Positions 10,305 to 19,886 of a stretch of DNA of 64,000 nucleotides are shown here, piece after piece. Source of the DNA: DAOUJI01 sp965197415 (GTDB taxonomy: Bacteria > Chloroflexota > Dehalococcoidia > Lucifugimonadales > JAGWBF01); the NCBI GenBank assembly GCA_965197415.1, contig OZ240207.1:1736001-1800000 (forward strand), read 5' to 3'. The position numbers and the translations under genes are program-made. Under the pieces are notes generated by a model. It was not told the DNA's origin. It saw nothing but the letters and a program-made list of their open reading frames with translations, and ran no database searches. Each line of letters begins with the position of its first letter. The stretch's first letter is position 1.

Positions 10305-13300
10305 TTACTGTCCAACGCCAGCGAAGTAGTCCATGATAACCCCGAGCACCTGCTCCCTGGTTATCACGTTGTCGAAGTAGTCCTGCACGGCTGTTACGGC
10401 TTCGTCGCGGCTTATCGTGCCGTCGCCGTCGGCGTCGTAGTCCACCTCGGCGGACACCAGGTTAATCACCGTCGCCACCGCCGTCTTGCCCATGCCTTCG
10501 CCGTCGTCGTACATCGCCGTCACCCGGATGTGCTTCTCCTCGTCTCCGACGACCGGGGTGTAGGTGTCGGACGTGGCTCCCTCAATATCCTCGTACGTGC
10601 CCGGCTCCGACTCTATCGACCATTGCCAGGTCACGCTGCCTTCGACCACGCCGTCGTAGTCCATCAGGCTGGCAGTTACCGCCGTCCCGGCCCTGGGCTC
10701 CTCCGTGTCGAAGCTTATCGAGCCCATTTCGTCCATGTTGGTGACGGTTATGGCGATAGCCTGTTCACCCATTTGGTCGCCCATGGTTCCCGTTATAGTC
10801 ACCATGTATACGTTGTCCATGTCCGCGTCGCCCGGCGCCTCGTAGTCCGGCGTCTCGTTGAAGCTCAGCACGCCGTCGGTAAGGGTAAAGGCGTCCGCGT
10901 CATCGCCGCCAAGGGACAGGGTCGCTTCCGCAGGCTCCACCGTGTAGGTCCCAACCGCGTCCATCCCGCCCTCTTCGTAGCTTACCTCGGCGTCGCCCAT
11001 CACCACCGGCGCTTCGTTCACGTCGGTCACGGTGATGGTCACCATGATGGAGTCGCTCGCTTCGCCCGAGTCCGTGGCCGTCACCATAACGGTGTAGCTG
11101 TTCTTTGTCTCGTAGTCCAGCGCGGCCATTGTCGTCAGCTGACCCGTCTCGCCGTCTATGGCAAACGACTCTGCGTCGTCTCCGCTCAGCGTGTAGGTCA
11201 ACGTGTCGTCGGCGTCCACGTCCATGGCTGCAATCGGGTCGCCCAGGGCTTCACCCGCCGCAGTGTTCTCCGCAACGCTTCTCTCGGCCATGTCCGCGTC
11301 GAACGCAGGCGCTTCGTTCACGTCGGTCACGGTGATGGTCACCATGATGGAGTCGCTCGCTTCGCCCGAGTCCGTGGCCGTCACCATAACGGTGTAGCTG
11401 TTCTTTGTCTCGTAGTCCAGCGCGGCCATTGTCGTCAGCTGACCCGTCTCGCCGTCTATGGCAAACGACTCCGCGTCGTCGCCGCCCAGCGTGTAGGTCA
11501 ATGTGTCGTCGGCGTCCATGTCCATGGCTGCAATCGGGTCGCCCAGGGCCTCACCCGCCGCAGTGTTCTCCTCAACGCTTCTCTCGGCCATGTCTGCGTC
11601 GAATGCGGGCGCCTCGTTCATGTCGGTCACGCTGATAGTCACCGTGACGGAGTCGCTCTCGCCGGCCGGGTCCGTGGCCGTCACCATAACGGTGTAGCTG
11701 CTCTTTGTCTCGTAGTCCAGCGTCGTCCCTTCACCCACCATGATCTGGCCCGTGCCGTCTATGGTGAAGGAACCGGCATCGTCTCCGCCCAGCGTGTAGG
11801 TCAATGTCTGACCGGCGTTGGGATCAGTGGCCGCGACCGGGTCGCCCACGGCGCCGCCCGCCTCCGCGTTCTCTTCCACGCTTCGCTCGGCCGTGTCCGC
11901 GTCAAAGGCGGGCGCCGAGTTCAGCGTTATCGTCGCGCCGTCGTTCTCGTCGGTGACGTTGATGGTCACCAGTATGCTGTCACTCGCCCCCGACGGGTCC
12001 GTGGCGGTCACCACCACCGTGTACATGTTCTTGGTCTCGTAGTCCAGCTTAGCCTTCGTCATCAACTGACCGGTCGTCCTGCTTATCCCGAAGGAGTCAG
12101 CGTCAGTGCCGCTAAGCGTGTACAGCCTCAGGTCCCCGTTGGCGTCGTCCGCCGTGACCAGCGCCCCTATCGGCTGCTTGGCCTTCGTGTTCTCCGCCAC
12201 CTCACGGCTAGTCTCGTCCGACTGGTCTCCCACCGTGGCAAGGTCCTGGTCGGGGAACGACGGAGCTGTGTTGCCGGGATCGCTAATCTGCACCTTGCGA
12301 GTCGTCGCCGCTGCAGGAGCAGGGTCTTCATCGTCCGCGCCAAAGTCGTCTTTGTACGTCACCGTCGCCTGCAAGCACCTGCCTACATCACTGTTCTCTC
12401 CTGAGCCACCCTTCGGGGTGTAGACCGCCGAAGTGGCTTTAGCTATGGGATCGTATTGGGTGTTCTCCGCACATTGGGCGTCGCCGTCCAGTACTGCCGA
12501 CCTGCCCCACTGCCATGTGCTGACGGTGACGCCGTCGTCCTGGTCTTTCACCGTGGCTACCACCGAACTGCCCACCTGAGGCTCCAACTGCGACAGGCTC
12601 ACCGTGCCCGTGTCCTCCGCATTCGTCACCGTGACCATCACCTCAAGCCTCTTGCTCAACGACCCCCGGTCGTCTGTATCTTCGATGTCCGCATCTTTGC
12701 CGGTCGCCACTATCGTTATCGAGTATGAACTCTGCCTCTCGAAGTCCGGCGCATAGTCGTTCGTACCGTCATTGTTCTGGTCATGGTCGATAGTTAGCAC
12801 GCCGGCATCGGAGATGCTGAAGTATTTGGCGTCGGCGCCTTCCACACTGTAACTGACGGTGTCCACTGCAGCGTCATTCGAGTCCACGTCGGGGTCGGTT
12901 GCTACGTAATCGCCGTCGCCCAGGGTGTCGAGTTCGGTGCCACTGTCGCCTCCATCTGGCTTGAGAAGCTGTAAGGTATCTGGTGCAGTGGGAACCGCCG
13001 CTTCCACAACCGACAGCTCAGTCGGCGGAGGCTGAGTCCCATCAGTTTGAGTATCACTGTCTGCGCTAAACGACGGCGCTTCGTTCACGTCCTTTAGGTT
13101 TATCGTCACCTTCTGGACTGTCATCGCCCCGGACGGGTCCCTGGCTATCACGTTGACCACGAATTCGAGGACCGCCGGGTCTGCCTCGTAGTTGAACTTG
13201 GTCTTGGTCTTCAACTGACCGGTGGAACCGTCAATCGAGAACATGCTGCCTTGGGTCGGGCTTTCCTGAATGTTCGGGGTGTCCTGCTCATCCGACACAG

Positions 13301-16280
13301 GGGGGTCCGGGTCCGGCCTTATCGAGTAGACCAGTTCGTCGTTGTCCCTGTCAGACGCCGACACCGGCTTCCCTATGTTCACGCCCCCAGACGTGTTCTC
13401 GTTCAGGTCACGGGTCACCACTATATCATCGTTGGCCGTGTCTTCGTCTTCGTCCTGCCCGGCAAACGACGGCGGTGCATTCGCCACCGTCCTGGCCTCC
13501 ACCGGGTTTTTGGACACTTTCTCTTCTACCTTCCCGGCGCCAAACAGGTCTTGATACGTCACCGTCGCGCGCAGGTACATCCCAAGGTCATCCAACGTCG
13601 GCGTCCGGGAGTCCGTGGCGGCTCTAGGAATGGTCTCCCACCCCGTCGCGCCGTCTTCGGACCTCTCCCACTTCCACTCCTGACCGGACACCCCGCCGTC
13701 GTCATCCCTCAGGCTGGCTTTCAAGTTCCTGCCCACCTGGGGCTGAGGGTTGCTCAAACTCACCGAGCCGTCCTCGTCCACGTTCGTCACCGTGACGGCG
13801 ACTTTGTGAGTGGCGCCAGTGGCTACTAGCGTCACGTTGTAGACGTTGTCCTTGCCGGCGTCCTTCTTGCTCTCAAAGTTGGGCGGGCTCTTGAAGGAGA
13901 GCGTCGTGCTTCCGCCGGTGTCGTCGGACAGTTCGAACAGGAGCTTGTCATCTCCGCTCAGAGACCACTCAATCGCGTCGCCGTCCTGGTCCGTCCCGCT
14001 GAACGTCGCAACGGCATCCTTGCTGTTCTCGGCGTGATCCTTCGAGGCAAGACCTGAAATCACTGCCTTGTCGTCCTCGTCGGTGACGTTGATGGTCACC
14101 AGTATGCTGTCACTCGCCCCCGACGGGTCCGTGGCGGTCACCACCACCGTGTACATGTTCTTGGTCTCGTAGTCCAGCTTAGCCTTCGTCATCAACTGAC
14201 CGGTCGTCCTGCTTATCCCGAAGGAGTCAGCGTCAGTGCCGCTAAGCGTGTACAGCCTCAGGTCCCCGTTGGCGTCGTCCGCCGTGACCAGCGCCCCTAT
14301 CGGCTGCTTGGCCTTCGTGTTCTCCGCCACCTCACGGCTAGTCTCGTCCGACTGGTCTCCCACCGTGGCAAGGTCCTGGTCGGGGAACGACGGAGCTGTG
14401 TTGCCGGGATCGCTAATCTGCACCTTGCGAGTCGTCGCCGCTGCAGGAGCAGGGTCTTCATCGTCCGCGCCAAAGTCGTCTTTGTACGTCACCGTCGCCT
14501 GCAAGCACCTGCCTACATCACTGTTCTCTCCTGAGCCACCCTTCGGGGTGTAGACCGCCGAAGTGGCTTTAGCTATGGGATCGTATTGGGTGTTCTCCGC
14601 ACATTGGGCGTCGCCGTCCAGTACTGCCGACCTGCCCCACTGCCATGTGCTGACGGTGACGCCGTCGTCCTGGTCTTTCACCGTGGCTACCACCGAACTG
14701 CCCACCTGAGGCTCCAACTGCGACAGGCTCACCGTGCCCGTGTCCTCCGCATTCGTCACCGTGACCATCACCTCAAGCCTCTTGCTCAACGACCCCCGGT
14801 CGTCTGTATCTTCGATGTCCGCATCTTTGCCGGTCGCCACTATCGTTATCGAGTATGAACTCTGCCTCTCGAAGTCCGGCGCATAGTCGTTCGTACCGTC
14901 ATTGTTCTGGTCATGGTCGATAGTTAGCACGCCGGCATCGGAGATGCTGAAGTATTTGGCGTCGGCGCCTTCCACACTGTAACTGACGGTGTCCACTGCA
15001 GCGTCATTCGAGTCCACGTCGGGGTCGGTTGCTACGTAATCGCCGTCGCCCAGGGTGTCGAGTTCGGTGCCACTGTCGCCTCCATCTGGCTTGAGAAGCT
15101 GTAAGGTATCTGGTGCAGTGGGAACCGCCGCTTCCACAACCGACAGCTCAGTCGGCGGAGGCTGAGTCCCATCAGTTTGAGTATCACTGTCTGCGCTAAA
15201 CGACGGCGCTTCGTTCACGTCCTTTAGGTTTATCGTCACCTTCTGGACTGTCATCGCCCCGGACGGGTCCCTGGCTATCACGTTGACCACGAATTCGAGG
15301 ACCGCCGGGTCTGCCTCGTAGTTGAACTTGGTCTTGGTCTTCAACTGACCGGTGGAACCGTCAATCGAGAACATGCTGCCTTGGGTCGGGCTTTCCTGAA
15401 TGTTCGGGGTGTCCTGCTCATCCGACACAGGGGGGTCCGGGTCCGGCCTTATCGAGTAGACCAGTTCGTCGTTGTCCCTGTCAGACGCCGACACCGGCTT
15501 CCCTATGTTCACGCCCCCAGACGTGTTCTCGTTCAGGTCACGGGTCACCACTATATCATCGTTGGCCGTGTCTTCGTCTTCGTCCTGCCCGGCAAACGAC
15601 GGCGGTGCATTCGCCACCGTCCTGGCCTCCACCGGGTTTTTGGACACTTTCTCTTCTACCTTCCCGGCGCCAAACAGGTCTTGATACGTCACCGTCGCGC
15701 GCAGGTACATCCCAAGGTCATCCAACGTCGGCGTCCGGGAGTCCGTGGCGGCTCTAGGAATGGTCTCCCACCCCGTCGCGCCGTCTTCGGACCTCTCCCA
15801 CTTCCACTCCTGACCGGACACCCCGCCGTCGTCATCCCTCAGGCTGGCTTTCAAGTTCCTGCCCACCTGGGGCTGAGGGTTGCTCAAACTCACCGAGCCG
15901 TCCTCGTCCACGTTCGTCACCGTGACGGCGACTTTGTGAGTGGCGCCAGTGGCTACTAGCGTCACGTTGTAGACGTTGTCCTTGCCGGCGTCCTTCTTGC
16001 TCTCAAAGTTGGGCGGGCTCTTGAAGGAGAGCGTCGTGCTTCCGCCGGTGTCGTCGGACAGTTCGAACAGGAGCTTGTCATCTCCGCTCAGAGACCACTC
16101 AATCGCGTCGCCGTCCTGGTCCGTCCCGCTGAACGTCGCAACGGCATCCTTGCTGTTCTCGGGATGGTCTATTGAGGAGCTTTGGGCCCACAAGGTGGAT
16201 GAGAGTAATAAAGTCGCCAGCAGAACGCCGACGATGGCAACCACCTTCACCATTGCTTTGTTAGACAGTCGGTTCAACAT
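10305..16280 (-). CDS. Giant secreted cadherin-like repeat protein with internal exact duplication
   Basis: This encodes 1991 aa from the ATG at 16280, chosen because GAGGG lies six bases upstream; an in-frame GTG at 16292 is the alternative. A signal peptide (hydrophobic KVVAIVGVLLATLLLSSTLWA) leads into cadherin-like and WQW/WKW Ig-like modules. Two blocks of about 695 residues are identical because the gene contains a 2.1-kb duplication. Several shorter cadherin modules then follow with near-identical DNA (for example 11017-11316 and 11317-11616). The C-terminus carries the EF-hand module DADGDGTISRDE with the DYF..VITRE helix. The protein is probably an extracellular calcium-dependent adhesin or matrix protein (inferred). 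A TTGACA-17-TACTCT promoter lies upstream. Confidence 0.87.
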   Translation of the reverse strand: MLNRLSNKAMVKVVAIVGVLLATLLLSSTLWAQSSSIDHPENSKDAVATFSGTDQDGDAIEWSLSGDDKLLFELSDDTGGSTTLSFKSPPNFESKKDAGKDNVYNVTLVATGATHKVAVTVTNVDEDGSVSLSNPQPQVGRNLKASLRDDDGGVSGQEWKWERSEDGATGWETIPRAATDSRTPTLDDLGMYLRATVTYQDLFGAGKVEEKVSKNPVEARTVANAPPSFAGQDEDEDTANDDIVVTRDLNENTSGGVNIGKPVSASDRDNDELVYSIRPDPDPPVSDEQDTPNIQESPTQGSMFSIDGSTGQLKTKTKFNYEADPAVLEFVVNVIARDPSGAMTVQKVTINLKDVNEAPSFSADSDTQTDGTQPPPTELSVVEAAVPTAPDTLQLLKPDGGDSGTELDTLGDGDYVATDPDVDSNDAAVDTVSYSVEGADAKYFSISDAGVLTIDHDQNNDGTNDYAPDFERQSSYSITIVATGKDADIEDTDDRGSLSKRLEVMVTVTNAEDTGTVSLSQLEPQVGSSVVATVKDQDDGVTVSTWQWGRSAVLDGDAQCAENTQYDPIAKATSAVYTPKGGSGENSDVGRCLQATVTYKDDFGADDEDPAPAAATTRKVQISDPGNTAPSFPDQDLATVGDQSDETSREVAENTKAKQPIGALVTADDANGDLRLYTLSGTDADSFGISRTTGQLMTKAKLDYETKNMYTVVVTATDPSGASDSILVTINVTDEDDKAVISGLASKDHAENSKDAVATFSGTDQDGDAIEWSLSGDDKLLFELSDDTGGSTTLSFKSPPNFESKKDAGKDNVYNVTLVATGATHKVAVTVTNVDEDGSVSLSNPQPQVGRNLKASLRDDDGGVSGQEWKWERSEDGATGWETIPRAATDSRTPTLDDLGMYLRATVTYQDLFGAGKVEEKVSKNPVEARTVANAPPSFAGQDEDEDTANDDIVVTRDLNENTSGGVNIGKPVSASDRDNDELVYSIRPDPDPPVSDEQDTPNIQESPTQGSMFSIDGSTGQLKTKTKFNYEADPAVLEFVVNVIARDPSGAMTVQKVTINLKDVNEAPSFSADSDTQTDGTQPPPTELSVVEAAVPTAPDTLQLLKPDGGDSGTELDTLGDGDYVATDPDVDSNDAAVDTVSYSVEGADAKYFSISDAGVLTIDHDQNNDGTNDYAPDFERQSSYSITIVATGKDADIEDTDDRGSLSKRLEVMVTVTNAEDTGTVSLSQLEPQVGSSVVATVKDQDDGVTVSTWQWGRSAVLDGDAQCAENTQYDPIAKATSAVYTPKGGSGENSDVGRCLQATVTYKDDFGADDEDPAPAAATTRKVQISDPGNTAPSFPDQDLATVGDQSDETSREVAENTKAKQPIGALVTADDANGDLRLYTLSGTDADSFGISRTTGQLMTKAKLDYETKNMYTVVVTATDPSGASDSILVTINVTDENDGATITLNSAPAFDADTAERSVEENAEAGGAVGDPVAATDPNAGQTLTYTLGGDDAGSFTIDGTGQIMVGEGTTLDYETKSSYTVMVTATDPAGESDSVTVTISVTDMNEAPAFDADMAERSVEENTAAGEALGDPIAAMDMDADDTLTYTLGGDDAESFAIDGETGQLTTMAALDYETKNSYTVMVTATDSGEASDSIMVTITVTDVNEAPAFDADMAERSVAENTAAGEALGDPIAAMDVDADDTLTYTLSGDDAESFAIDGETGQLTTMAALDYETKNSYTVMVTATDSGEASDSIMVTITVTDVNEAPVVMGDAEVSYEEGGMDAVGTYTVEPAEATLSLGGDDADAFTLTDGVLSFNETPDYEAPGDADMDNVYMVTITGTMGDQMGEQAIAITVTNMDEMGSISFDTEEPRAGTAVTASLMDYDGVVEGSVTWQWSIESEPGTYEDIEGATSDTYTPVVGDEEKHIRVTAMYDDGEGMGKTAVATVINLVSAEVDYDADGDGTISRDEAVTAVQDYFDNVITREQVLGVIMDYFAGVGQ
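11017..11616 (-). repeat. Tandem near-identical 300-bp cadherin modules
   Basis: The blocks 11017-11316 and 11317-11616 match almost base for base, with a handful of differences, and each encodes one cadherin module of 100 aa. A more diverged third unit follows. This shows amplification at the single-domain scale as well as at the 2-kb scale. Confidence 0.8.
11946..16162. repeat. 2087-bp direct duplication inside one gene
   Basis: Copy A is 11946-14032 and copy B is 14076-16162, with a constant offset of 2130 bp and a 43-bp unique spacer between them. The line-by-line comparison and the encoded peptides in several frames agree throughout; I found no mismatch by eye. The boundaries are sharp: at 11945 against 14075 (t/c), and at 14033 against 16163 (c/g). 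Confidence 0.9.
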
Positions 16281-16362
16281 GCAATCCCTCACTCACGCCA
16301 ATCTCGGTTTACACAAATTCCCATACGACTCCCAGAGTCGCCTAGAGCTTTTTATCGTTAAG

Positions 16363-16391
16363 AGAGTAGCAGTAGGAAACGCAAGTGTCAA
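16363..16391 (-). promoter_or_regulatory. Sigma-70-like promoter of the 1991-aa gene
   Basis: On the minus strand a perfect TTGACA (16386-16391) is followed after 17 bp by TACTCT (16363-16368), about 80 bases before the ATG at 16280. The -35 box is strong and the -10 box is weak. Confidence 0.5.
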
Positions 16392-16535
16392 TGCGTTTTA
16401 TACCACTAATTTCCATTAGTTTTTAATGAAATAGGCATCTCGGCCCCAACCGCCCCGTTGCTCCTTGTGCTGCTCCTTGTGCATTGTAACAGGTTTGTAA
16501 CAGGTATGGGGCCCGTTTCCCCCCTCACCCCCATC

Positions 16536-17292
16536 CCACAACGTAGGGGCGAGCCTGCCCTGAGCCTGCCGAAGGGTGGGGGCCCAGGGCGACCGGCCGG
16601 TCGCCCCTACAGTTTCGTCTCTCCCACCCAACGTAGGGGCGTCCCTCGTGGGCGCCCTCTTTCGTCTCTCCAGCGAAGGCTGGAGCCCAGGGAACCTTGC
16701 CGGAGCGACGGCGCCTTCTGGATTCCTGCCTCCGCAGGAAAGACGGGGGTTGGGGCCAGGGCGAGGGGGAAATGTCCCTTCTCCCCTGGCGGGAGAAGGC
16801 TAGGATGAGGGGGCGTATATATAAGGACCCCCTCGCCCCAAACGTAGGGGCGTCCCTCGTGGGCGCCCTGGGGTGAGGGCGGGGTCCTTCAAACGGTGAT
16901 GGCGAGTCCGATGATGGCCCCGATGACCGTGATCCACGCGCCGCCCATCAGCACGAAGTCTCGCCGCATCTCTCTGGTCATCCCGCGCCACCCAGTGAAA
17001 CCGGCATTGGCGTCGCCCTCCAGCCTGCTCATTCTCTCTTCAGACGTCACCATGCCAACTCCCGGCTCAGGTTCAGGCCTTTGCCCTATTATAACGCCCG
17101 GACGCCCGATGGTGTAGGGGCGCCCTGGGGTGAGGGGCGCCAGGGCGACCGGCCGGTCGCCCCTACAACGGCGCCTTATATATGATACGCGCGTCCCTAC
17201 CCCCTCTCCCTCATCGTAGGGGCGTCCCTCGTGGGCGCCCTGGGGGGGCGCCATTCACCCCCATCTCAATCTTCCCCCTCGATGGGGAAGAG
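16536..17292. repeat. Cluster of dispersed GC-rich intergenic repeats
   Basis: Three near-identical 27-bp units that begin CGTAGGGGCGTCCCTCGTGG lie at 16632-16658, 16843-16869 and 17215-17241. The perfect 20-bp palindrome GGGCGACCGGCCGGTCGCCC lies at 16587-16606 and 17143-17162. A CTTCTCCCC/GGGAGAAGG hairpin lies at about 16779-16800. A 25-bp element at 17256-17280 recurs inverted at 39529-39553. Open frames here, such as one containing RQAQGR, are translations of repeats and not genes. These look like non-autonomous palindromic intergenic elements. Confidence 0.75.
16889..17053 (-). CDS. 54-aa coiled-coil plus single-helix membrane protein
   Basis: The ATG at 17053 is preceded by GGGAG with a six-base spacer. 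The peptide starts MVTSEERMSRLEGD, has an amphipathic charged segment, then one C-terminal hydrophobic helix (about residues 35-53). The pattern of a short helical region ending in REMRRDF followed by one transmembrane helix resembles a common class of small bacterial proteins of unknown function. A TATAAT-like box (reverse complement of 17088-17093) lies about 35 bases upstream. The gene sits inside the repeat cluster. A longer in-frame start at 17254 would translate repeat sequence and is rejected. Confidence 0.55.
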   Translation of the reverse strand: MVTSEERMSRLEGDANAGFTGWRGMTREMRRDFVLMGGAWITVIGAIIGLAITV

Positions 17293-17393
17293 GCAGGCGG
17301 CGAGGGTGGGGCATACGTCCCCCTCGCCCCCCGGGAGAGGGCCGGGGTGAGGGCCGGGCCGTGGTATCATTGCGGCATGGGTAGGAGGAAGCC

Positions 17394-19886
17394 GTGAACC
17401 AAGCGGGCCGAGTGGGCGAGACCCTGGTGGAGTTTCTGCGGCTGGCCGTGGAGCGGCACGGGCCGCGGGACGCGCTGCTGCTGAAGCCGGCCTTCCGCTA
17501 CCTCCGCTGGAGCTACCGGCGGCTGTGGGAGGAGTCGGGGCGCATGGCGTCGCTGCTCCAGTCCCGCGGCCTGGAGAAGGGCGACCGCGTGGTGGTCTGG
17601 GGGCCCAACTCCCCCCAATGGGTGATTATCTTCTTCGGATGCATCAGGGCTGGCGTCGTGGCCGTGCCCCTGGACGTGCGCAGCGAGCCGGACTACGTGG
17701 AGAAGGTCGTCTCCCGCACAGACCCCAAGCTGGCCTTCACGTCGGCCTTCACCCCCAAAGGCGGCGTGGAGCTGGGCGCCCCGGAGATTGCCTTCGAGGA
17801 GCTGGAGGAGGCCATCCGCGGCATGCCTCCGCCGGAGCCTGTGGAAATCGCCCCCGACGACCTGGTGGAAATCATGTTCACGTCGGGCACCACCGGCGAC
17901 CCCAAGGGCGTGATGATCACCCACCGCAACCTGACCGCCAACATCGTGGGCGTGTCGGCCTATATCGGGGTCAAGCCCACGAGCCGGCTGCTGTCCATCC
18001 TCCCCCTGAGCCACATGTACGAGCAGATGGGCGGGCTGCTGGTGACCCTGTACCACGGCGCCAGCGTAACCTATCCCATAAGCCGCCGCCCGACGGTGCT
18101 GGCCCAGACCATGCGTGAGCGGCGGGTGACCATAATGCTGCTGGTCCCCCAGGGCCTGGAGCTGCTCATGAACGGCGTCGAGCGGGAGGTGAAGCGTCAG
18201 GGCAAGGAAGCCCTCTGGAACAAGCTCCACAAGATTGCCGAGAAGACGCCCTTCCCCCTGCGCCGCTATCTGTTCGGAAGGGTGCACCGCCAGTTCGGCG
18301 GAAAGCTGGACTTCATCGTGTCGGGCGGGGCGGCGCTGGACCCGGACCTGGGCCGGAAGTGGGAGGCGATGGGCGTGAAGATCGTCCAGGGCTACGGCGC
18401 CACCGAGGCCTCGCCGGTGATAAGCAACCACTCTATAAAGGAAAGGCGCATGGACTCCACCGGGCGCCCCCTGCCCAACGTGGAGGTGAAGATTAGCAGC
18501 GACGGCGAAATCCTGGCCCGTGGCGCCAGCATCACGCCGGGCTACTGGAACAACCCCGAGGCCACGGCCGCAGCCTTCGACGGCGACTGGTATAAGACGG
18601 GAGACCTGGGGTTCCTGGACGAGAACGGTTTCCTGCACATCCAGGGCCGCAAGAAGGACATGATTGCCCTCCCCAGCGGCCAGAACGTCTTCCCAGAGGA
18701 CGTGGAGGCCGCCCTGACCAAGCACCCCAACGTCACCGACGCGGCGGTGGTGGGCCTGGAGCGGGGCTCATCTATAGAGGTGCACGCCGCGCTGATACTG
18801 GACGACGCCGACGCCGCCCCGGACGTGGTCTCGTGGGCCAACGACCGCCTGGCCGAGCAGCAGCGGGTCCGTGGCTTCACCGTGTGGCCCGACGAGGACT
18901 TCCCCCGCACCCACACCCTTAAGGTAAAGAAGAACCTGGTCATCGACACGATCCTGGGCAGGATACAGCAGGACGCGCCGGCCGCCTCCGCCAGCCGCAG
19001 CCCGGCAGGCGAGGCGCGGGGTCTCCGGGACATCGTCGCCGACGTGAGCAAGCGCACCGTGGAGGAGCTGCACGACGACCTGGCACTGGGCGACGACCTG
19101 AAGCTGGACTCCCTGGGCCGCATCGAGCTTCTGTCGGCAATAGAAGCGGACCTGGACATCTACCTGGACGAAAGCCAGCTTGGCGCCGGCACGACGCTGC
19201 GGGAGCTGGCGGACCTGGTGGAGGAGGGTTCGCGCAACCCCGTGCGGATGCACTTCCCGGCGTGGGGGATGCGGTGGTGGTGCCGCATGGTGCGGGGCTT
19301 CCTCCAGCGCACGGTGGTCTTCCCGCTGGTGAGCCTCCCCTACGGCCTGAAGGTTGAGGGCCGCGAGAACCTGGAGGGCGTGACGGGGCCCGTGCTCTTC
19401 GCCTCCAACCACAACCTGGGCCTGGACAACCCCCTGATAATCAAGGCCGTGCCGCTGAAGTGGCGCCGCCGCATGGCCGTGGCCGGAGCCGCGAACCTGT
19501 GGCGGAACCCTGTGTGGTGGATTGTGAACCCGCTGCTGGGCAACGCCTTTCCCCTGGCCACCGAGGGACCCGTCCGCCCCAGCCTGGAGAACATGGGCAA
19601 AATCATGGACAACGGCTGGTCGGTTCTGATTTACCCGGAGGGAGAGCTGACCGTGGGCGGCCCCATAAAGCCTTTCATGAAAGGCGCAGGCCTGGTGGCC
19701 GTGGAAGGGCAGATTCCCGTCGTCCCCCTGCGCCTGCACATCCACGACCTGGGGTCGCCGGCGCGATTCCCCTTATTCCGGCGGGGACGCGTCGAAGTGC
19801 GCCTGGGAGAGCCGCTGAGCTTCTCGCCCGGCACGGACTACGAGGACGCCACGTGGGCCATCGAGAACGCGGTCAAGTCCCTGTGA
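17394..19886 (+). CDS. Fused acyl-CoA/acyl-ACP synthetase, ACP and glycerophosphate acyltransferase
   Basis: This encodes 830 aa from GTG with AGGAGG five bases upstream. Domains in order are as follows. An AMP-forming acyl-activating enzyme spans about residues 10-520, with the P-loop-like TSGTTGDPKG at 162-171 and the YKTGDLG motif. An acyl-carrier/phosphopantetheine domain spans about 540-610, with LDSLGRIE (Ser 573 as the expected attachment site). A PlsC-type acyltransferase spans about 640-830, with NHNLGLD (His 673) and YPEGE. The family logic is that a fatty acid is adenylated, loaded onto the built-in carrier domain and transferred to a lysophospholipid or glycerol phosphate, as in Aas-type enzymes but with an internal ACP. 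The exact acceptor is inferred. It stands alone on its strand with no close operon partner. Confidence 0.85.
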   Translation: MNQAGRVGETLVEFLRLAVERHGPRDALLLKPAFRYLRWSYRRLWEESGRMASLLQSRGLEKGDRVVVWGPNSPQWVIIFFGCIRAGVVAVPLDVRSEPDYVEKVVSRTDPKLAFTSAFTPKGGVELGAPEIAFEELEEAIRGMPPPEPVEIAPDDLVEIMFTSGTTGDPKGVMITHRNLTANIVGVSAYIGVKPTSRLLSILPLSHMYEQMGGLLVTLYHGASVTYPISRRPTVLAQTMRERRVTIMLLVPQGLELLMNGVEREVKRQGKEALWNKLHKIAEKTPFPLRRYLFGRVHRQFGGKLDFIVSGGAALDPDLGRKWEAMGVKIVQGYGATEASPVISNHSIKERRMDSTGRPLPNVEVKISSDGEILARGASITPGYWNNPEATAAAFDGDWYKTGDLGFLDENGFLHIQGRKKDMIALPSGQNVFPEDVEAALTKHPNVTDAAVVGLERGSSIEVHAALILDDADAAPDVVSWANDRLAEQQRVRGFTVWPDEDFPRTHTLKVKKNLVIDTILGRIQQDAPAASASRSPAGEARGLRDIVADVSKRTVEELHDDLALGDDLKLDSLGRIELLSAIEADLDIYLDESQLGAGTTLRELADLVEEGSRNPVRMHFPAWGMRWWCRMVRGFLQRTVVFPLVSLPYGLKVEGRENLEGVTGPVLFASNHNLGLDNPLIIKAVPLKWRRRMAVAGAANLWRNPVWWIVNPLLGNAFPLATEGPVRPSLENMGKIMDNGWSVLIYPEGELTVGGPIKPFMKGAGLVAVEGQIPVVPLRLHIHDLGSPARFPLFRRGRVEVRLGEPLSFSPGTDYEDATWAIENAVKSL

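Noticed and set aside
9951..12404. 817-aa plus-strand open frame over the giant surface-protein genes
   Set aside because: It is antisense to two well-supported minus-strand genes; the His/Arg/Val-rich composition arises from their codon bias.
16416..16631. 71-aa minus-strand frame containing RQAQGR
   Set aside because: It is a translation of the dispersed repeat containing CTGAGCCTGCCGAAGG, has no ribosome-binding site, and matches no protein-like pattern.
17367..18725. 452-aa minus-strand frame opposite the acyl-activating enzyme
   Set aside because: The opposite strand carries all conserved enzyme motifs; this frame is an antisense shadow in GC-rich sequence.
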